A stretch of 41,300 bases of DNA from Fibrobacter succinogenes (GTDB lineage: Bacteria > Fibrobacterota > Fibrobacteria > Fibrobacterales > Fibrobacteraceae): positions 1 through 41,300 of the forward strand of contig CADAWC010000036.1 of the NCBI GenBank assembly GCA_902791475.1, in the 5' to 3' direction. A program made the position numbers and the translations under genes. Positions within the stretch are counted from its first letter, which is position 1; every line of letters begins with the position of its first letter. Below are positions 23,260 through 30,715 of the stretch, one piece after another. Under the pieces are notes generated by a model. The model worked only from the letters and a program-made list of their open reading frames with translations, was not told the origin of the DNA and did no database searches.

Positions 23260-24117
23260 TTACTCTTTAGCGAAATTTGCCTTGCTGAATTCTTCCAGCA
23301 AATACTCGACAAAGTTTCTGTTTTCTACAGACAAAATTTTGCTGAAACCTACGTTCATTTTGTTCCCCCTGGAATCCTCGACCTCGATATAATACTGGTC
23401 GGATTCATAATAGGAATCAACTATTTTACCAAAGTAAAAATCATCTTCGACAACACCTTTTTGATAAGTGACAATTCTCGCGTGCAGCGTTTGGTCTAGC
23501 TTGAAAAAGCACAAGTCACCAGGAAGACCTTCCGGAATTACGACGTATGGAATATAACACCATTCTTCGTAATCAAAAATTCTTGACAGTTTTCTTCTTG
23601 GGTACAAAAACTGCGTAAAGAGCACCATCAGGTTTTCGTTTATAAGCTCGCCTGTAGAAATTTCGACACAAGCCTCTATGCCTGGAAGACAAAAAGTATG
23701 CTCTTTGCATCGCGCGAAAGAATACGCTTCAACACGATTGTCCCTGATGCCAAGAACAATGATTTTCTCGACAGAAACTTTGCCGTCGCCGCCTCTATAC
23801 CTTATTTCAAATTCAGGACGCAATTTCTTGTGAAGCTGTGAAAGCTTGTACATCAAATCTTCATCGTCTGAGGGGCTTGCTTGGACGCTTTTTTCTACTA
23901 GCTTTTTTGCACCACCAACATTCACTTTCGTTTTTTTAGAAATGTAGTGCATTATGAATCCGATGGGAATCATGAAAATCAAGGAAATAACAATCACAGC
24001 AACGGAACCGGACGCATCTTTTGAAATGTTGGTAATCGCAACGATAACAATTATCGCGAGAACCAACTGCACAAAAAGCAAGATGCAGTTCAACGCGTTC
24101 AACAAAAACCGGATCAT
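23260..24117 (-). CDS. Two-TM membrane protein with WYL-like domain, in repressor operon
   Basis: 285 residues with GGGGAGGG before ATG 24117. Two transmembrane segments stand at the N-terminus (residues about 4 to 30, CILLFVQLVLAIIVIVAI; and 38 to 60, VAVIVISLIFMIPIGFIM). A cytoplasmic region follows in which residues about 100 to 155 (FEIRYRGGDGKVS, then VEAYSFARCKEHTFCLPGIE) resemble a WYL ligand-sensing domain. It is 14 bases downstream of the repressor and probably co-transcribed with it, so it should be expressed in the lysogen. Superinfection exclusion or host conversion is my inference; WYL-like similarity is by eye. Confidence 0.6.
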   Translation of the reverse strand: MIRFLLNALNCILLFVQLVLAIIVIVAITNISKDASGSVAVIVISLIFMIPIGFIMHYISKKTKVNVGGAKKLVEKSVQASPSDDEDLMYKLSQLHKKLRPEFEIRYRGGDGKVSVEKIIVLGIRDNRVEAYSFARCKEHTFCLPGIEACVEISTGELINENLMVLFTQFLYPRRKLSRIFDYEEWCYIPYVVIPEGLPGDLCFFKLDQTLHARIVTYQKGVVEDDFYFGKIVDSYYESDQYYIEVEDSRGNKMNVGFSKILSVENRNFVEYLLEEFSKANFAKE

Positions 24118-24130
24118 GCGACCCTCCCCT

Positions 24131-24445
24131 TTAAATCAAGCCTTCCTTCTTTAATTCTTGGATAGCTTTATAAACACCATTCTTGAAAAAACTTTTATCA
24201 AATACGCTATTTGATCCAGTAGCGAATTCATTCGTTTGGTCAACTTTATATTCTGTAATTCCAAAAAGTTCTTCTACTGTCATTCCAAGCAGCAAAAGCT
24301 TTTTACACAGCTCATAACTAGGAACACCCTCGCCTTTAACCCAGCGATTCACGTTCCCAGGAGAAGTGTCTAATTCCCTAGACAAGTCCGCCTGGGACAT
24401 ATTCGTCCTTTTTAAAAACGAATGTATGTCGAATTTTTGAGACAT
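24131..24445 (-). CDS. CI-like prophage repressor
   Basis: 104 residues from ATG 24445. A longer frame exists but its first 19 residues lie in the operator region. The N-terminal helix-turn-helix is clear: HSFLKRTNMSQADLSRELDT followed by SPGNVNRWVKGEGVPSYEL. A short C-terminal region (SVFDKSFFKNGVYKAIQEL) may dimerise; there is no LexA-type protease domain, so induction would not use RecA cleavage. It is divergent from the rightward early operon, with operator palindromes in between. Confidence 0.82.
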   Translation of the reverse strand: MSQKFDIHSFLKRTNMSQADLSRELDTSPGNVNRWVKGEGVPSYELCKKLLLLGMTVEELFGITEYKVDQTNEFATGSNSVFDKSFFKNGVYKAIQELKKEGLI

Positions 24446-24489
24446 ATTGTAAAAATATATAAATAATTCACTAAAAATGCATTTTCCCC

Positions 24490-24518
24490 TTGACAAATAC
24501 ATTTTAAGTGAATATATT
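24490..24518 (+). promoter_or_regulatory. Rightward early promoter (PR-like)
   Basis: TTGACA at 24490..24495, a 17-base spacer, and TATATT at 24513..24518: a near-consensus sigma-70 promoter reading into the early operon. The first gene begins at 24570. The perfect palindrome at 24507..24522 covers the -10 box. Confidence 0.85.
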
Positions 24519-24555
24519 CACTACTGAAACTGAATATTATTCATTTTAAATGAAT
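24507..24555. promoter_or_regulatory. Repressor operator cluster
   Basis: Three palindromes share TGAAT/ATTCA arms: the perfect AGTGAATATATTCACT at 24507..24522, TGAATA-T-TATTCA at 24531..24543 and ATTCATTT-T-AAATGAAT at 24539..24555. A half-site ATTCACT lies at 24466. They overlap the rightward promoter and the start region of the early operon, the arrangement expected for OR. Confidence 0.75.
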
Positions 24556-24569
24556 TTCAAGGTTAAACA

Positions 24570-24746
24570 ATGGCTGACAAGAGAACAGTAATCATTAGCG
24601 AAAAGGCCGTACAGCGTGCGGAAACCTACATCGCTAAAACAAAAATCGAAAAAGGCGTGCGTCTCACAATCGGTTCGGCTTTCGAGCTCGCTCTCGACAA
24701 AATGCTTACCGACGAGGAATGTCAACAGAACGGAGCGGCAGGCTAA
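24570..24746 (+). CDS. First early gene, small RHH-like protein
   Basis: 58 residues, ATG 24570 (weak AAGG upstream). It opens MADKRTVIISEKAVQRAETY and ends VRLTIGSAFELALDKML plus a short polar tail. A beta strand, then two helices with an AFELAL motif resembles ribbon-helix-helix DNA-binding proteins. It is the first gene after the rightward promoter, where Cro- or CII-type regulators are found; it is followed after three bases by the 364-residue gene. It is shorter than most gene-calling cut-offs. Confidence 0.6.
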   Translation: MADKRTVIISEKAVQRAETYIAKTKIEKGVRLTIGSAFELALDKMLTDEECQQNGAAG

Positions 24747-24749
24747 TGC

Positions 24750-25844
24750 ATGGCACGACCAAAGAAAGAAATCGCAAAAATAGTAGGCATTAACATGGTC
24801 GAACTTGCATCGCATATTCTGAGCATGTCTGACGCCGAAAAAGCGGCATGGCTGACAAAAGCCGTTCACGACTGCCTGAACGGATGCACGGACGCGGACG
24901 CGGACCCGTTCATCAAAGTCCAGTACGACAACACGATGAACGAAATCAAGGCCAAACAAGAATACGATGCCCGCAGATACCAACAGCACAAAGCTTTATG
25001 CTCTGGTAAACCTAACACGATAAGCACAAACGACAAAACCGCTGAGGTAACGACCCCGAGCGCAGGCGGATCCTGCGCAACCAATTACAGCCTGCAAGAA
25101 GCCTCCACCCGCAAGGACGAGGATGAACTTACATACGCCGGAAACGGCGCGCTTCGGAATCTAGCACCTTCTTGCAGGCAAAATTTTACGGCAGATGCCA
25201 CTACCCGCGAGGATGTGGAGTTCAAATCCGACAGAGGTGACTCTGGCAACCTGGAATCCGCTACATCTGCCACCAAATTGACTACCACACTCTGTACTGA
25301 AGCAAGCACAGACAAGACCAGCAAGGAAGGTGGGGACACCCGCGAGGACTCCCAGGATTGTAAATCGGGAACACCTTCCTTGCTTCCATTTACGGTCACC
25401 ACAACCCGGAACCAGCTTGCAGGGGAAATAACTCCTGAGAGTCAAGATAAGACCAGTTTACCGGTTAGCCTTGCCGGTAATGCCCCTGCAAGCACTTCGG
25501 GTGTGAAAAAGCCATACGGGACTTGCGGTCACGTGATGCTCACCGACGAGGAAGGCCACCACTTGCGCGAGGTGTACGGCGAAAACCTCAAAATCGCCAT
25601 CGACATTCTCGACGCGTACATTGAAAATAACGGCAAGGCCGCCAAGCGCTATAAAAATCACGCGGCCGTGATGCGCAAGGGAAACTGGGTGTGGCGCAAC
25701 GTCCAGGAAATGAAGAGGCTGGAAAACTCCGCAAACCGCTCCGGAAAGAGTTTCAAGCAGCAAGACCGCGACCATCAATCCGAATTGCTGCACACCAGCC
25801 TTTTCGCGCCGTCCATCGGAAACAAGAGGATTGCAAATGGCTGA
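24750..25844 (+). CDS. Replisome-organiser-like protein with low-complexity middle
   Basis: 364 residues. Residues 1 to 90 are helical (ARPKKEIAKIVGINMVELA, MSDAEKAAWLTKAVHDCL). The C-terminal 90 hold a pattern common at the end of phage replication-organiser proteins: LTDEEGHHLREVYGE, then AIDILDAYIENNGKAAKRYK and NHAAVMRKGNWVWRNV. Between them about 190 residues are rich in Ser, Thr and Gly with a loose repeat (STRKDED, TTREDVE, DTREDSQ). A role in loading replication proteins fits its neighbours (SSB downstream) but is inference. It overlaps the next gene by eight bases. Confidence 0.6.
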   Translation: MARPKKEIAKIVGINMVELASHILSMSDAEKAAWLTKAVHDCLNGCTDADADPFIKVQYDNTMNEIKAKQEYDARRYQQHKALCSGKPNTISTNDKTAEVTTPSAGGSCATNYSLQEASTRKDEDELTYAGNGALRNLAPSCRQNFTADATTREDVEFKSDRGDSGNLESATSATKLTTTLCTEASTDKTSKEGGDTREDSQDCKSGTPSLLPFTVTTTRNQLAGEITPESQDKTSLPVSLAGNAPASTSGVKKPYGTCGHVMLTDEEGHHLREVYGENLKIAIDILDAYIENNGKAAKRYKNHAAVMRKGNWVWRNVQEMKRLENSANRSGKSFKQQDRDHQSELLHTSLFAPSIGNKRIANG

Positions 25845-26316
25845 CAAACTGCAAAAGAAAATCAACGAACTTGCACGCGCTTTGAAGGTGCAGGCCATCG
25901 AGCTCTTGATCAAGGAAGACTGCCTGCAATACAACGCGGAAATTCCTGAACACGACAAGTTGCTTTACATGGTCGAAGAAATCTACCGTCTGCCGGTATG
26001 CACCAAGAAGCTCCGCGACCTTTTCGAAGCCGCGCACGAAATGCACGAGGAAAAAGGCATGTTTCCGCAAGTTGCCCGCGTCGGAGACCTGAAGCTTGTC
26101 GCCACCCATTACGGGGACTTTACCGGCGAAGGCGAACGCTATACGTGGATGCCGCGCATCAACGACGAGCGCATGAAGATGATGCCTGCGTTTCTGCAGC
26201 TCGACGCCATCTACAGGCGCGAGAAAAAGGCCATCGCGCCAATCGACGAAGATTGCATCGAGAGCGAGGCCATGAAGATTGTCAACGAAATTGCACAGAA
26301 TTTCATCGGAGGATAG
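25837..26316 (+). CDS. Early protein of unknown function, upstream of SSB
   Basis: 159 residues from ATG 25837 with AGAGGA seven bases upstream; it overlaps the preceding gene by eight bases. It is acidic at both ends and mostly helical (KINELARALKVQAIELLIK, ELFEAAHEMHEEKGM-type stretch), with one beta-rich middle (VGDLKLVATHYGDFTGEGERY). No family recognised. Its position between a replisome-organiser-like gene and SSB suggests a part in DNA metabolism. Confidence 0.6.
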   Translation: MADKLQKKINELARALKVQAIELLIKEDCLQYNAEIPEHDKLLYMVEEIYRLPVCTKKLRDLFEAAHEMHEEKGMFPQVARVGDLKLVATHYGDFTGEGERYTWMPRINDERMKMMPAFLQLDAIYRREKKAIAPIDEDCIESEAMKIVNEIAQNFIGG

Positions 26317-26724
26317 ATGTCAACGAATATTTGCACTTTTTGCGGACGCCTGGGCGACAACCCGGAAATCACGCAGTTGCCGAACGGCAAGGAAAGTGTA
26401 CGCTTTTCCATCGCTGTCGACCGCAATTACAAGCGCGACGACGGCACCAGGCCCTCGGACTGGATTCCGGTGGTCAAGTGGGGCTCGGCCGAATACGTGC
26501 GCAAGACGAACCTCGGCAAAGGCGACAAGGTGGTCGTTTCCGGCTCCATCGAAATCCACCAGTGGACCGACCAGGAAGGCAAGCAGAAATGTAGCTTTTC
26601 GCTGAACTGCACCCAAATCGAACTTGTCCAGAAAAAGCAAAGCAAGAAGGACGAGGCCGCGAACGCGGCAGCGGCCGCAGCACAGCAGGGAACTTTGGAA
26701 GGCGACGACGACTTGCCGTTCTAG
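26317..26724 (+). CDS. ssb: Single-stranded DNA-binding protein
   Basis: 135 residues; GGAGG five bases before the ATG. The OB-fold core is unmistakable: CTFCGRLGDNPEITQLPNGK, VRFSIAVDRNYKRDDG, DWIPVVKWGSAEYVRK, KGDKVVVSGSIEIHQW. It ends in the acidic tip GDDDLPF that recruits host replication and repair proteins. The linker is short and Ala/Gln-rich. The phage therefore protects its own single-stranded DNA but encodes no polymerase in this window. Confidence 0.95.
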   Translation: MSTNICTFCGRLGDNPEITQLPNGKESVRFSIAVDRNYKRDDGTRPSDWIPVVKWGSAEYVRKTNLGKGDKVVVSGSIEIHQWTDQEGKQKCSFSLNCTQIELVQKKQSKKDEAANAAAAAAQQGTLEGDDDLPF

Positions 26725-26734
26725 GAGAAAGACC

Positions 26735-26896
26735 ATGAAGAAACTTTTCTATGTCGAAATGAAAAACAGCGCCGGTGAATACGAACCGCTCGGCGTGATG
26801 ACGATGGAAGACGCGTTCAAGCACGCCTGGGCCCACGACCACGCCACGGTCAAGTTCACCGAGGTCCGGGCGCTCACGCCCGCCGAGACCCGCTAA
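26735..26896 (+). CDS. Small acidic protein downstream of SSB
   Basis: 53 residues from ATG 26735 with AGGAGA upstream. It reads KKLFYVEMKNSAGEYEPLGV, then MEDAFKHAWAHDHATVKFTEV and ends near PAETR. A beta hairpin followed by a helix that holds His and Asp is all that can be seen. Its place ten bases behind SSB suggests co-expression. Confidence 0.6.
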   Translation: MKKLFYVEMKNSAGEYEPLGVMTMEDAFKHAWAHDHATVKFTEVRALTPAETR

Positions 26897-26912
26897 GCGA
26901 AAAGGTGCAGCC

Positions 26913-27224
26913 ATGAAGAAGCGCAAGAGCAGATTTGCAGACAGGGTAGTGACGCCCGAAATGGTGCGAGAAGCATCGGCGCGCCACAATTACTGGCTTG
27001 CATTCGAAAAGCTTTGCGAGAAGCTTGGCCGCACCAGGGACTTTTTCAGGCTGGTCCGTCGCCGCGATCCGGAAGCGACGCTTGGCGAAATCTATGAATT
27101 CAAGCGCAAGATGACCCGCCTGCTGGCATTCAACTACGATGTGCACCGCCGTCCGGACCCGTGCCTGAACAAACGGCTTTACGGCGACGAGCCGCTAATC
27201 TACCCGCCCGAATGGAGACCGTGA
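26913..27224 (+). CDS. Small basic early protein
   Basis: 103 residues, strongly basic at the start (MKKRKSRFADRVVTPEMVRE) and helical throughout (ARHNYWLAFEKLCEKLGRTR, LGEIYEFKRKMTRLLAFNYD). The stop overlaps the next ATG (TGATG). Charge and size suggest nucleic-acid or polymerase binding; no family recognised. Confidence 0.6.
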   Translation: MKKRKSRFADRVVTPEMVREASARHNYWLAFEKLCEKLGRTRDFFRLVRRRDPEATLGEIYEFKRKMTRLLAFNYDVHRRPDPCLNKRLYGDEPLIYPPEWRP

Positions 27225-27454
27225 TGGACGTTATCAAGATGTATGCGACAGCCGAACGCGGCAACTATTTCGTGTCCGTCGTCATCGATGGCGAATTCGT
27301 GACGGGAGCCCAGGCGATAGGCCCCGCGCCCGACAAAATCAGGCACATCTGCGAATACTTCAGCAAGCAGCCGGTGAAGGTCAAGAGCGGGCCCGTCGAT
27401 GCCATCAGGAGCGAAATGGTAAAGTGCGGAAAGTTCATCGGGGAACTGAAATGA
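27224..27454 (+). CDS. Small early protein, possible ferredoxin-like fold
   Basis: 76 residues from ATG 27224 (GGAG at good spacing; the stop of the previous gene overlaps as TGATG). It opens MDVIKMYATAERGNYFVSVV and then VTGAQAIGPAPDKIRHICEY. Strand-helix alternation suggests a compact alpha-beta fold. The stop overlaps the next start as ATGA. Unknown function. Confidence 0.55.
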   Translation: MDVIKMYATAERGNYFVSVVIDGEFVTGAQAIGPAPDKIRHICEYFSKQPVKVKSGPVDAIRSEMVKCGKFIGELK

Positions 27455-27621
27455 ACGCAGCCAACAGGAGCTACCTAAGATGCGATTTCTGCAAGTTCAC
27501 TAAATGGTGTGTGCGCATGAAGAACGGCAAATGGCTGTGCAGCGCGTGCCTACGGACGGACTTGACGGACAAAGAGAAGCTTGGAAACAGGATGCACCCA
27601 TTTAGAGGGAATGACGAATGA
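27451..27621 (+). CDS. Small zinc-finger protein
   Basis: 56 residues, ATG 27451 overlapping the previous stop. Two CxxC knuckles (CDFCKFTKWC and CSACL) spaced about 20 residues apart around WCVRMKNGKWLC form a likely zinc ribbon. The stop region overlaps the next gene's ATG (ATGA). Probably a DNA- or RNA-binding accessory factor. Confidence 0.6.
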   Translation: MNAANRSYLRCDFCKFTKWCVRMKNGKWLCSACLRTDLTDKEKLGNRMHPFRGNDE

Positions 27622-27857
27622 ACGAAGAAGAAATCAAGAACTTGCCGACCGTGATGGTCCTGGGCAAGAAATGCTGGAGCCCGGCGACATGCGCGAAAGT
27701 GATCGGAGTCAACCGCAACACGGTCATAAACTGGGCCCGCAAGACCAAGAAGGGCGAATTGAACATGCCGATGATTTCGGCACCGGTGGCCCGCGCAAAG
27801 ATTTACATACCAGTCGACCCATTCATGAACTGGGTGCGATACGGCGAACAGAACTAA
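27618..27857 (+). CDS. Helix-turn-helix (excisionase-like) DNA-binding protein
   Basis: 79 residues, coupled to the zinc-finger gene. The core SPATCAKVIGVNRNTVINWAR followed by KKGELNMPMISAPVARAKIYI matches the winged-helix pattern of excisionase-type proteins (core quoted as KVIGVNRNTVINWARKT). A C-terminal VDPFMNWVRYG resembles the equivalent part of the 22203..22496 protein (YIRWMIE). So the phage carries two such proteins, one leftward and one rightward. It could regulate early genes or direct integrase. Confidence 0.7.
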   Translation: MNEEEIKNLPTVMVLGKKCWSPATCAKVIGVNRNTVINWARKTKKGELNMPMISAPVARAKIYIPVDPFMNWVRYGEQN

Positions 27858-27879
27858 CAACCCGCAAAAAGGAACCAAA

Positions 27880-29355
27880 ATGACGAAACCCGCAAAAACC
27901 CACGAAAGTCTGTACGAGAAGACTTTCCTCATGATCAACGTCGCGTCAATCGACGAGAACGACGAAAACCCGCGTTCGAGCATCGAAAACATTGATGACC
28001 TGAAAGCCAGCATCAAGGCTCACGGCCTTCTGCAGCCGATTGTAGTGCGCGACGGACTCCCGAACCACCACTGGAAAGTAATTGCAGGCTCACGCCGTTT
28101 CAGGGCCTGCAAGGAACTCGGAATGGGTGCCGTGCCGTGCTACGTCATCCACGTAGACGACGAGAAAGCCTTCGAGCTTGCCACGGCCGAGAACGTCGTG
28201 CGCGAGAACATGACCGCCGTCGACGAGGCGAACGCCGTCGCGAAGCTGTTTGCGCAAGGCAAGGGCCGAACCGAAATCGGCGCGATGTTCGGCAAGTCCG
28301 CACGGTGGGCCGAAGGCCGTCGGCGCATCGTCGAGCTTGGCGACAAGGCCATGAAAGCGCTTGCAGCCGGTAAGATTAACCTGGGCCACGCCGAAGTGCT
28401 CACGATGTGCCCCAAGGAAGACATCGAAAAGTGGCTCGGCATGGCGCAATGGCGGAGCCCCGAAGAGCTGAAGCGCGCCATAATGAACGAAAAACCGCTC
28501 CTGGAAAAGGCTCCGTTCAATGCCAAGAAGGTCTGCAAGAACTGCGAGAACCGCAGCGACTGCCAGCGCGACCTTTTCGGTGACGTGCAGAATTCCTATT
28601 GCCTGAACCGCGAATGTTTCGAAAAGAATGTCAAGAAGGCTGTCGAAACCATCCGCAAGCAGCTCACGGCAAACGGCTACACCGAAGTTCCCGAAGACGA
28701 CTACAGCGCCGCAATGTACGGATGGAGCGGATATTGCCAGGTTGATGACGACAGTGAAGAAAACCAGAAGACCATCGAAGAGCTCAAGGCGAATGGCGCA
28801 AAGCCGATGTTCTGGATTGACGAGGACACTGCAGAATATGGCGTCGTGTACAAGGACGATTCCAGCAAAAACGACGACGATGGAAATGCCGACGCCGACG
28901 ACAACGAACCGAACGGCACGGACAATTCCTGGCGCTCGATCATGAACGGCATGGACTGGGACCGCCGTTCCAAAATCAAAGAAATTGCCAGCAAGGAAGA
29001 GAAGCGTATCTTGGAAGACAAGCTGAAAGCTGTTTTCGGGATGCAGGCACCCGCCACCAAGGCGTTCATCTTGGCCGCGCTCGACAGATGCTACACCGAC
29101 GAGAACGGCGAAGAAATGAGCTACCTGAAGGACCACTCCAGGGCAAGTGCAGATTTCCTTGACGAAGTGGCAGCCGCGCTCACCGAAGGTTATGAAGGAC
29201 TTGACAGCGAAATCCGCGAATACCTCGAAATGGACAGCCTCGAAGATTTCGAGCGCCGTGCAAACGACGAACTCGGCGAAGACTGGAAGCCTGAAGACGA
29301 AAAGGAAGACGAAGAAGAAACCGGCGAAAGCGACGAGGAGGAAAGTGATGAATAA
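27880..29355 (+). CDS. ParB-like protein with cysteine cluster
   Basis: 491 residues. Residues 15 to 115 are a ParB/sulfiredoxin-type domain: VASIDENDENPRSSIENIDD, the nucleotide pocket VIAGSRRFRACKELG and ENVVRENMTAVDEA. A helix-turn-helix follows (RTEIGAMFGKSARWAEGRRR). Residues 219 to 246 hold five cysteines (C-x2-C-x5-C-x12-C-x4-C), probably a metal site as in some phage ParB-like proteins. The C-terminus is a long acidic tail (DEKEDEEETGESDEEESDE). It may be a transcription or partition protein, or have nuclease activity. It overlaps the exonuclease gene by eight bases. Confidence 0.85.
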   Translation: MTKPAKTHESLYEKTFLMINVASIDENDENPRSSIENIDDLKASIKAHGLLQPIVVRDGLPNHHWKVIAGSRRFRACKELGMGAVPCYVIHVDDEKAFELATAENVVRENMTAVDEANAVAKLFAQGKGRTEIGAMFGKSARWAEGRRRIVELGDKAMKALAAGKINLGHAEVLTMCPKEDIEKWLGMAQWRSPEELKRAIMNEKPLLEKAPFNAKKVCKNCENRSDCQRDLFGDVQNSYCLNRECFEKNVKKAVETIRKQLTANGYTEVPEDDYSAAMYGWSGYCQVDDDSEENQKTIEELKANGAKPMFWIDEDTAEYGVVYKDDSSKNDDDGNADADDNEPNGTDNSWRSIMNGMDWDRRSKIKEIASKEEKRILEDKLKAVFGMQAPATKAFILAALDRCYTDENGEEMSYLKDHSRASADFLDEVAAALTEGYEGLDSEIREYLEMDSLEDFERRANDELGEDWKPEDEKEDEEETGESDEEESDE

Positions 29356-29914
29356 CGAATTGATGATTGACATCGAGACGACCGGAAACAAGGTCGGCTG
29401 CAAGGTGCTCAGCCTGGGCGCATTCGGCTTCGACAAGAACGGCAACCAGACGGAATTCTACCGTCGCTTTGCCATCGACAAGCAGGCAGAAGCCGGACTC
29501 ACCGACGAACAGGCAACTATGGAGTGGTGGAAAAAGCAAAGCGAACAGGCCCGCGACGAAGCTTTCAGCGGCACCACGGACCCTGCCGAAGGAATCGGAG
29601 AATTCAGGCTTTGGTTTTTCGAAAACTTCTCGACCGGACGCTTCGACAATTTCCGTGCGTGGTCTTGCGGGCTCGATTTCGATTTCCCGATCTTGCAGAA
29701 CTTCATGCGCGCGTTCGGCTTCAGCTTCCCGTGGCAGTTCTGGCAACAGTACGATTACAGGACCATCAAGAACCTGTTCCCATTCATCAAGGAGGACGAA
29801 GGCAACGTCTTGAAGCACACGGCGCTCGAAGATGCCAAGGCCCAAATGCGAGGACTCCGGAGCTTTCTCACGAAGCTTTACCTGGCCCGCAAAAACGGAA
29901 CAATCAACTTCTAA
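29348..29914 (+). CDS. DnaQ-like 3'-5' exonuclease
   Basis: 188 residues from ATG 29348 with GAGGAGG upstream, overlapping the ParB-like gene. The DEDD motifs are visible: MIDIETTGNKVG (Asp8, Glu10), GLDFDFPILQNFM, and the C-terminal HTALEDAKAQMRGL (His, then Asp five residues later), so it is the DEDDh type. This pattern is that of phage exonuclease VIII / RNase T relatives. A role in recombination or RNA/DNA turnover, together with SSB and the ParB-like protein, is likely. Confidence 0.85.
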   Translation: MNNELMIDIETTGNKVGCKVLSLGAFGFDKNGNQTEFYRRFAIDKQAEAGLTDEQATMEWWKKQSEQARDEAFSGTTDPAEGIGEFRLWFFENFSTGRFDNFRAWSCGLDFDFPILQNFMRAFGFSFPWQFWQQYDYRTIKNLFPFIKEDEGNVLKHTALEDAKAQMRGLRSFLTKLYLARKNGTINF

Positions 29915-29920
29915 AACGCT

Positions 29921-29954
29921 TGGCAGGGAAAGGCACTGCTCCTTTTCCTTGCCA
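29921..29954 (+). terminator. Hairpin after the exonuclease gene
   Basis: TGGCAGGGAAAGG and CCTTTTCCTTGCCA form an imperfect stem of about 12 pairs with a 7-base loop, seven bases past the exonuclease stop. The T tract is weak (GGTTCTTCT), so it may attenuate rather than end transcription into the accessory genes. Confidence 0.45.
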
Positions 29955-29972
29955 GGTTCTTCTAAGGCAACG

Positions 29973-30113
29973 ATGTCTAGCAAGAAATACAAGTTCCTGG
30001 AATCCGCCTGGCTGTGGACCGTGGCAATCATTTTCTCAATCGCAGGAATCGCGGCATTCGTATTCTGGATTTACGGAATCGTCAACTTTATCAGAGGATT
30101 TTTCAATGGGTAG
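29973..30113 (+). CDS. Single-pass mini membrane protein
   Basis: 46 residues, ATG 29973 (AAGG upstream). A basic start (SSKKYKFLES) is followed by one long hydrophobic segment (WLWTVAIIFSIAGIAAFVFW, then IYGIVNFIRGFF). It overlaps the next gene by eight bases. Unknown role; it could act in membrane exclusion or lysis control. Confidence 0.6.
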   Translation: MSSKKYKFLESAWLWTVAIIFSIAGIAAFVFWIYGIVNFIRGFFNG

Positions 30114-30375
30114 ACGCAAAAAGGAAACTTTCTACCAGTTGCTGCAGCGCCGCATCCGCGAGCACAACGAAGCCGACCAAACGAACGACGCCAAGGCCAC
30201 GGCAGCGGCCGAACCGGAAAAAGGCACAGGCAATGCAAGGCACTGCAGAACGTACCGCGACCGGCACCCCGACAAGGTGAAAAGCGCAACGCAGAAATGG
30301 CTTGAAAACTTCAAGAAAGAACACGGAATGGGCTACTCAACTTACTACTACAGGAAAAAGCACGGTTTACTATGA
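30106..30375 (+). CDS. Small basic protein
   Basis: 89 residues from ATG 30106, overlapping the mini membrane gene. Basic start (MGRRKKETFYQLLQRRIRE), an Ala-rich linker, then HCRTYRDRHPDKVKSATQKW and a Tyr-rich end (GYSTYYYRKKHG). The YRDRHPDKV element recurs as YRKAHPDRI in the 33237 gene, a motif common in phage HNH-associated or DNA-binding proteins. No catalytic HNH residues are seen. Confidence 0.55.
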   Translation: MGRRKKETFYQLLQRRIREHNEADQTNDAKATAAAEPEKGTGNARHCRTYRDRHPDKVKSATQKWLENFKKEHGMGYSTYYYRKKHGLL

Positions 30376-30590
30376 TTCCGGCAGACAAGAGAAAATTTCG
30401 CATTTGCGGCAACAAGGACAAAAAGACAATCGCCGAAATGAACCTCGACGAGCTCCGTGTGGCCGAGAAGCATTTCAACATGATGAGCTGTGCGGCCGGT
30501 TACGGTTTCGACGCCACCATGCAAGATTACTGGTGCGGAGCGGAGAATCTTTGCCGAGCCCGCATCGACGAACTGGAGAAGAAAAGATGA
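30372..30590 (+). CDS. Small helical accessory protein
   Basis: 72 residues; start overlaps the previous stop (ATGA type). Reads MIPADKRKFRICGNKDKKTI, then MNLDELRVAEKHFNMMSCAA and ENLCRARIDELEKKR. Two predicted helices and scattered Cys. Unknown function. Coupled to the next gene by overlap. Confidence 0.5.
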   Translation: MIPADKRKFRICGNKDKKTIAEMNLDELRVAEKHFNMMSCAAGYGFDATMQDYWCGAENLCRARIDELEKKR

Positions 30591-30715
30591 TTGACAGCGG
30601 AAAAATCAAAATTACGAATGATGGCAAAGTCATCATGCAGTTTATCCTGCCGAACTGCATCAAGTACAACATCCCGGTAGAGCAGGACGGAAAACTGATA
30701 AAGGTAGGTAAGTGA
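30587..30715 (+). CDS. Very small beta-type accessory protein
   Basis: 42 residues from ATG 30587, overlapping the previous stop. Sequence MIDSGKIKITNDGKVIMQFI and PVEQDGKLIKVGK gives two or three beta strands. A GGAGAAG lies eight bases upstream. The stop overlaps the next ATG (TGATG). Unknown. Confidence 0.45.
   Translation: MIDSGKIKITNDGKVIMQFILPNCIKYNIPVEQDGKLIKVGK

Noticed and set aside
24546..24989. Minus-strand open frame of 147 residues
   Set aside because: Crosses the rightward early genes and the operator region in antisense; Cys/Phe-rich shadow.
28090..29445. Minus-strand open frame of 451 residues
   Set aside because: Antisense to the ParB-like gene; Val/Phe-rich shadow of its acidic codons.
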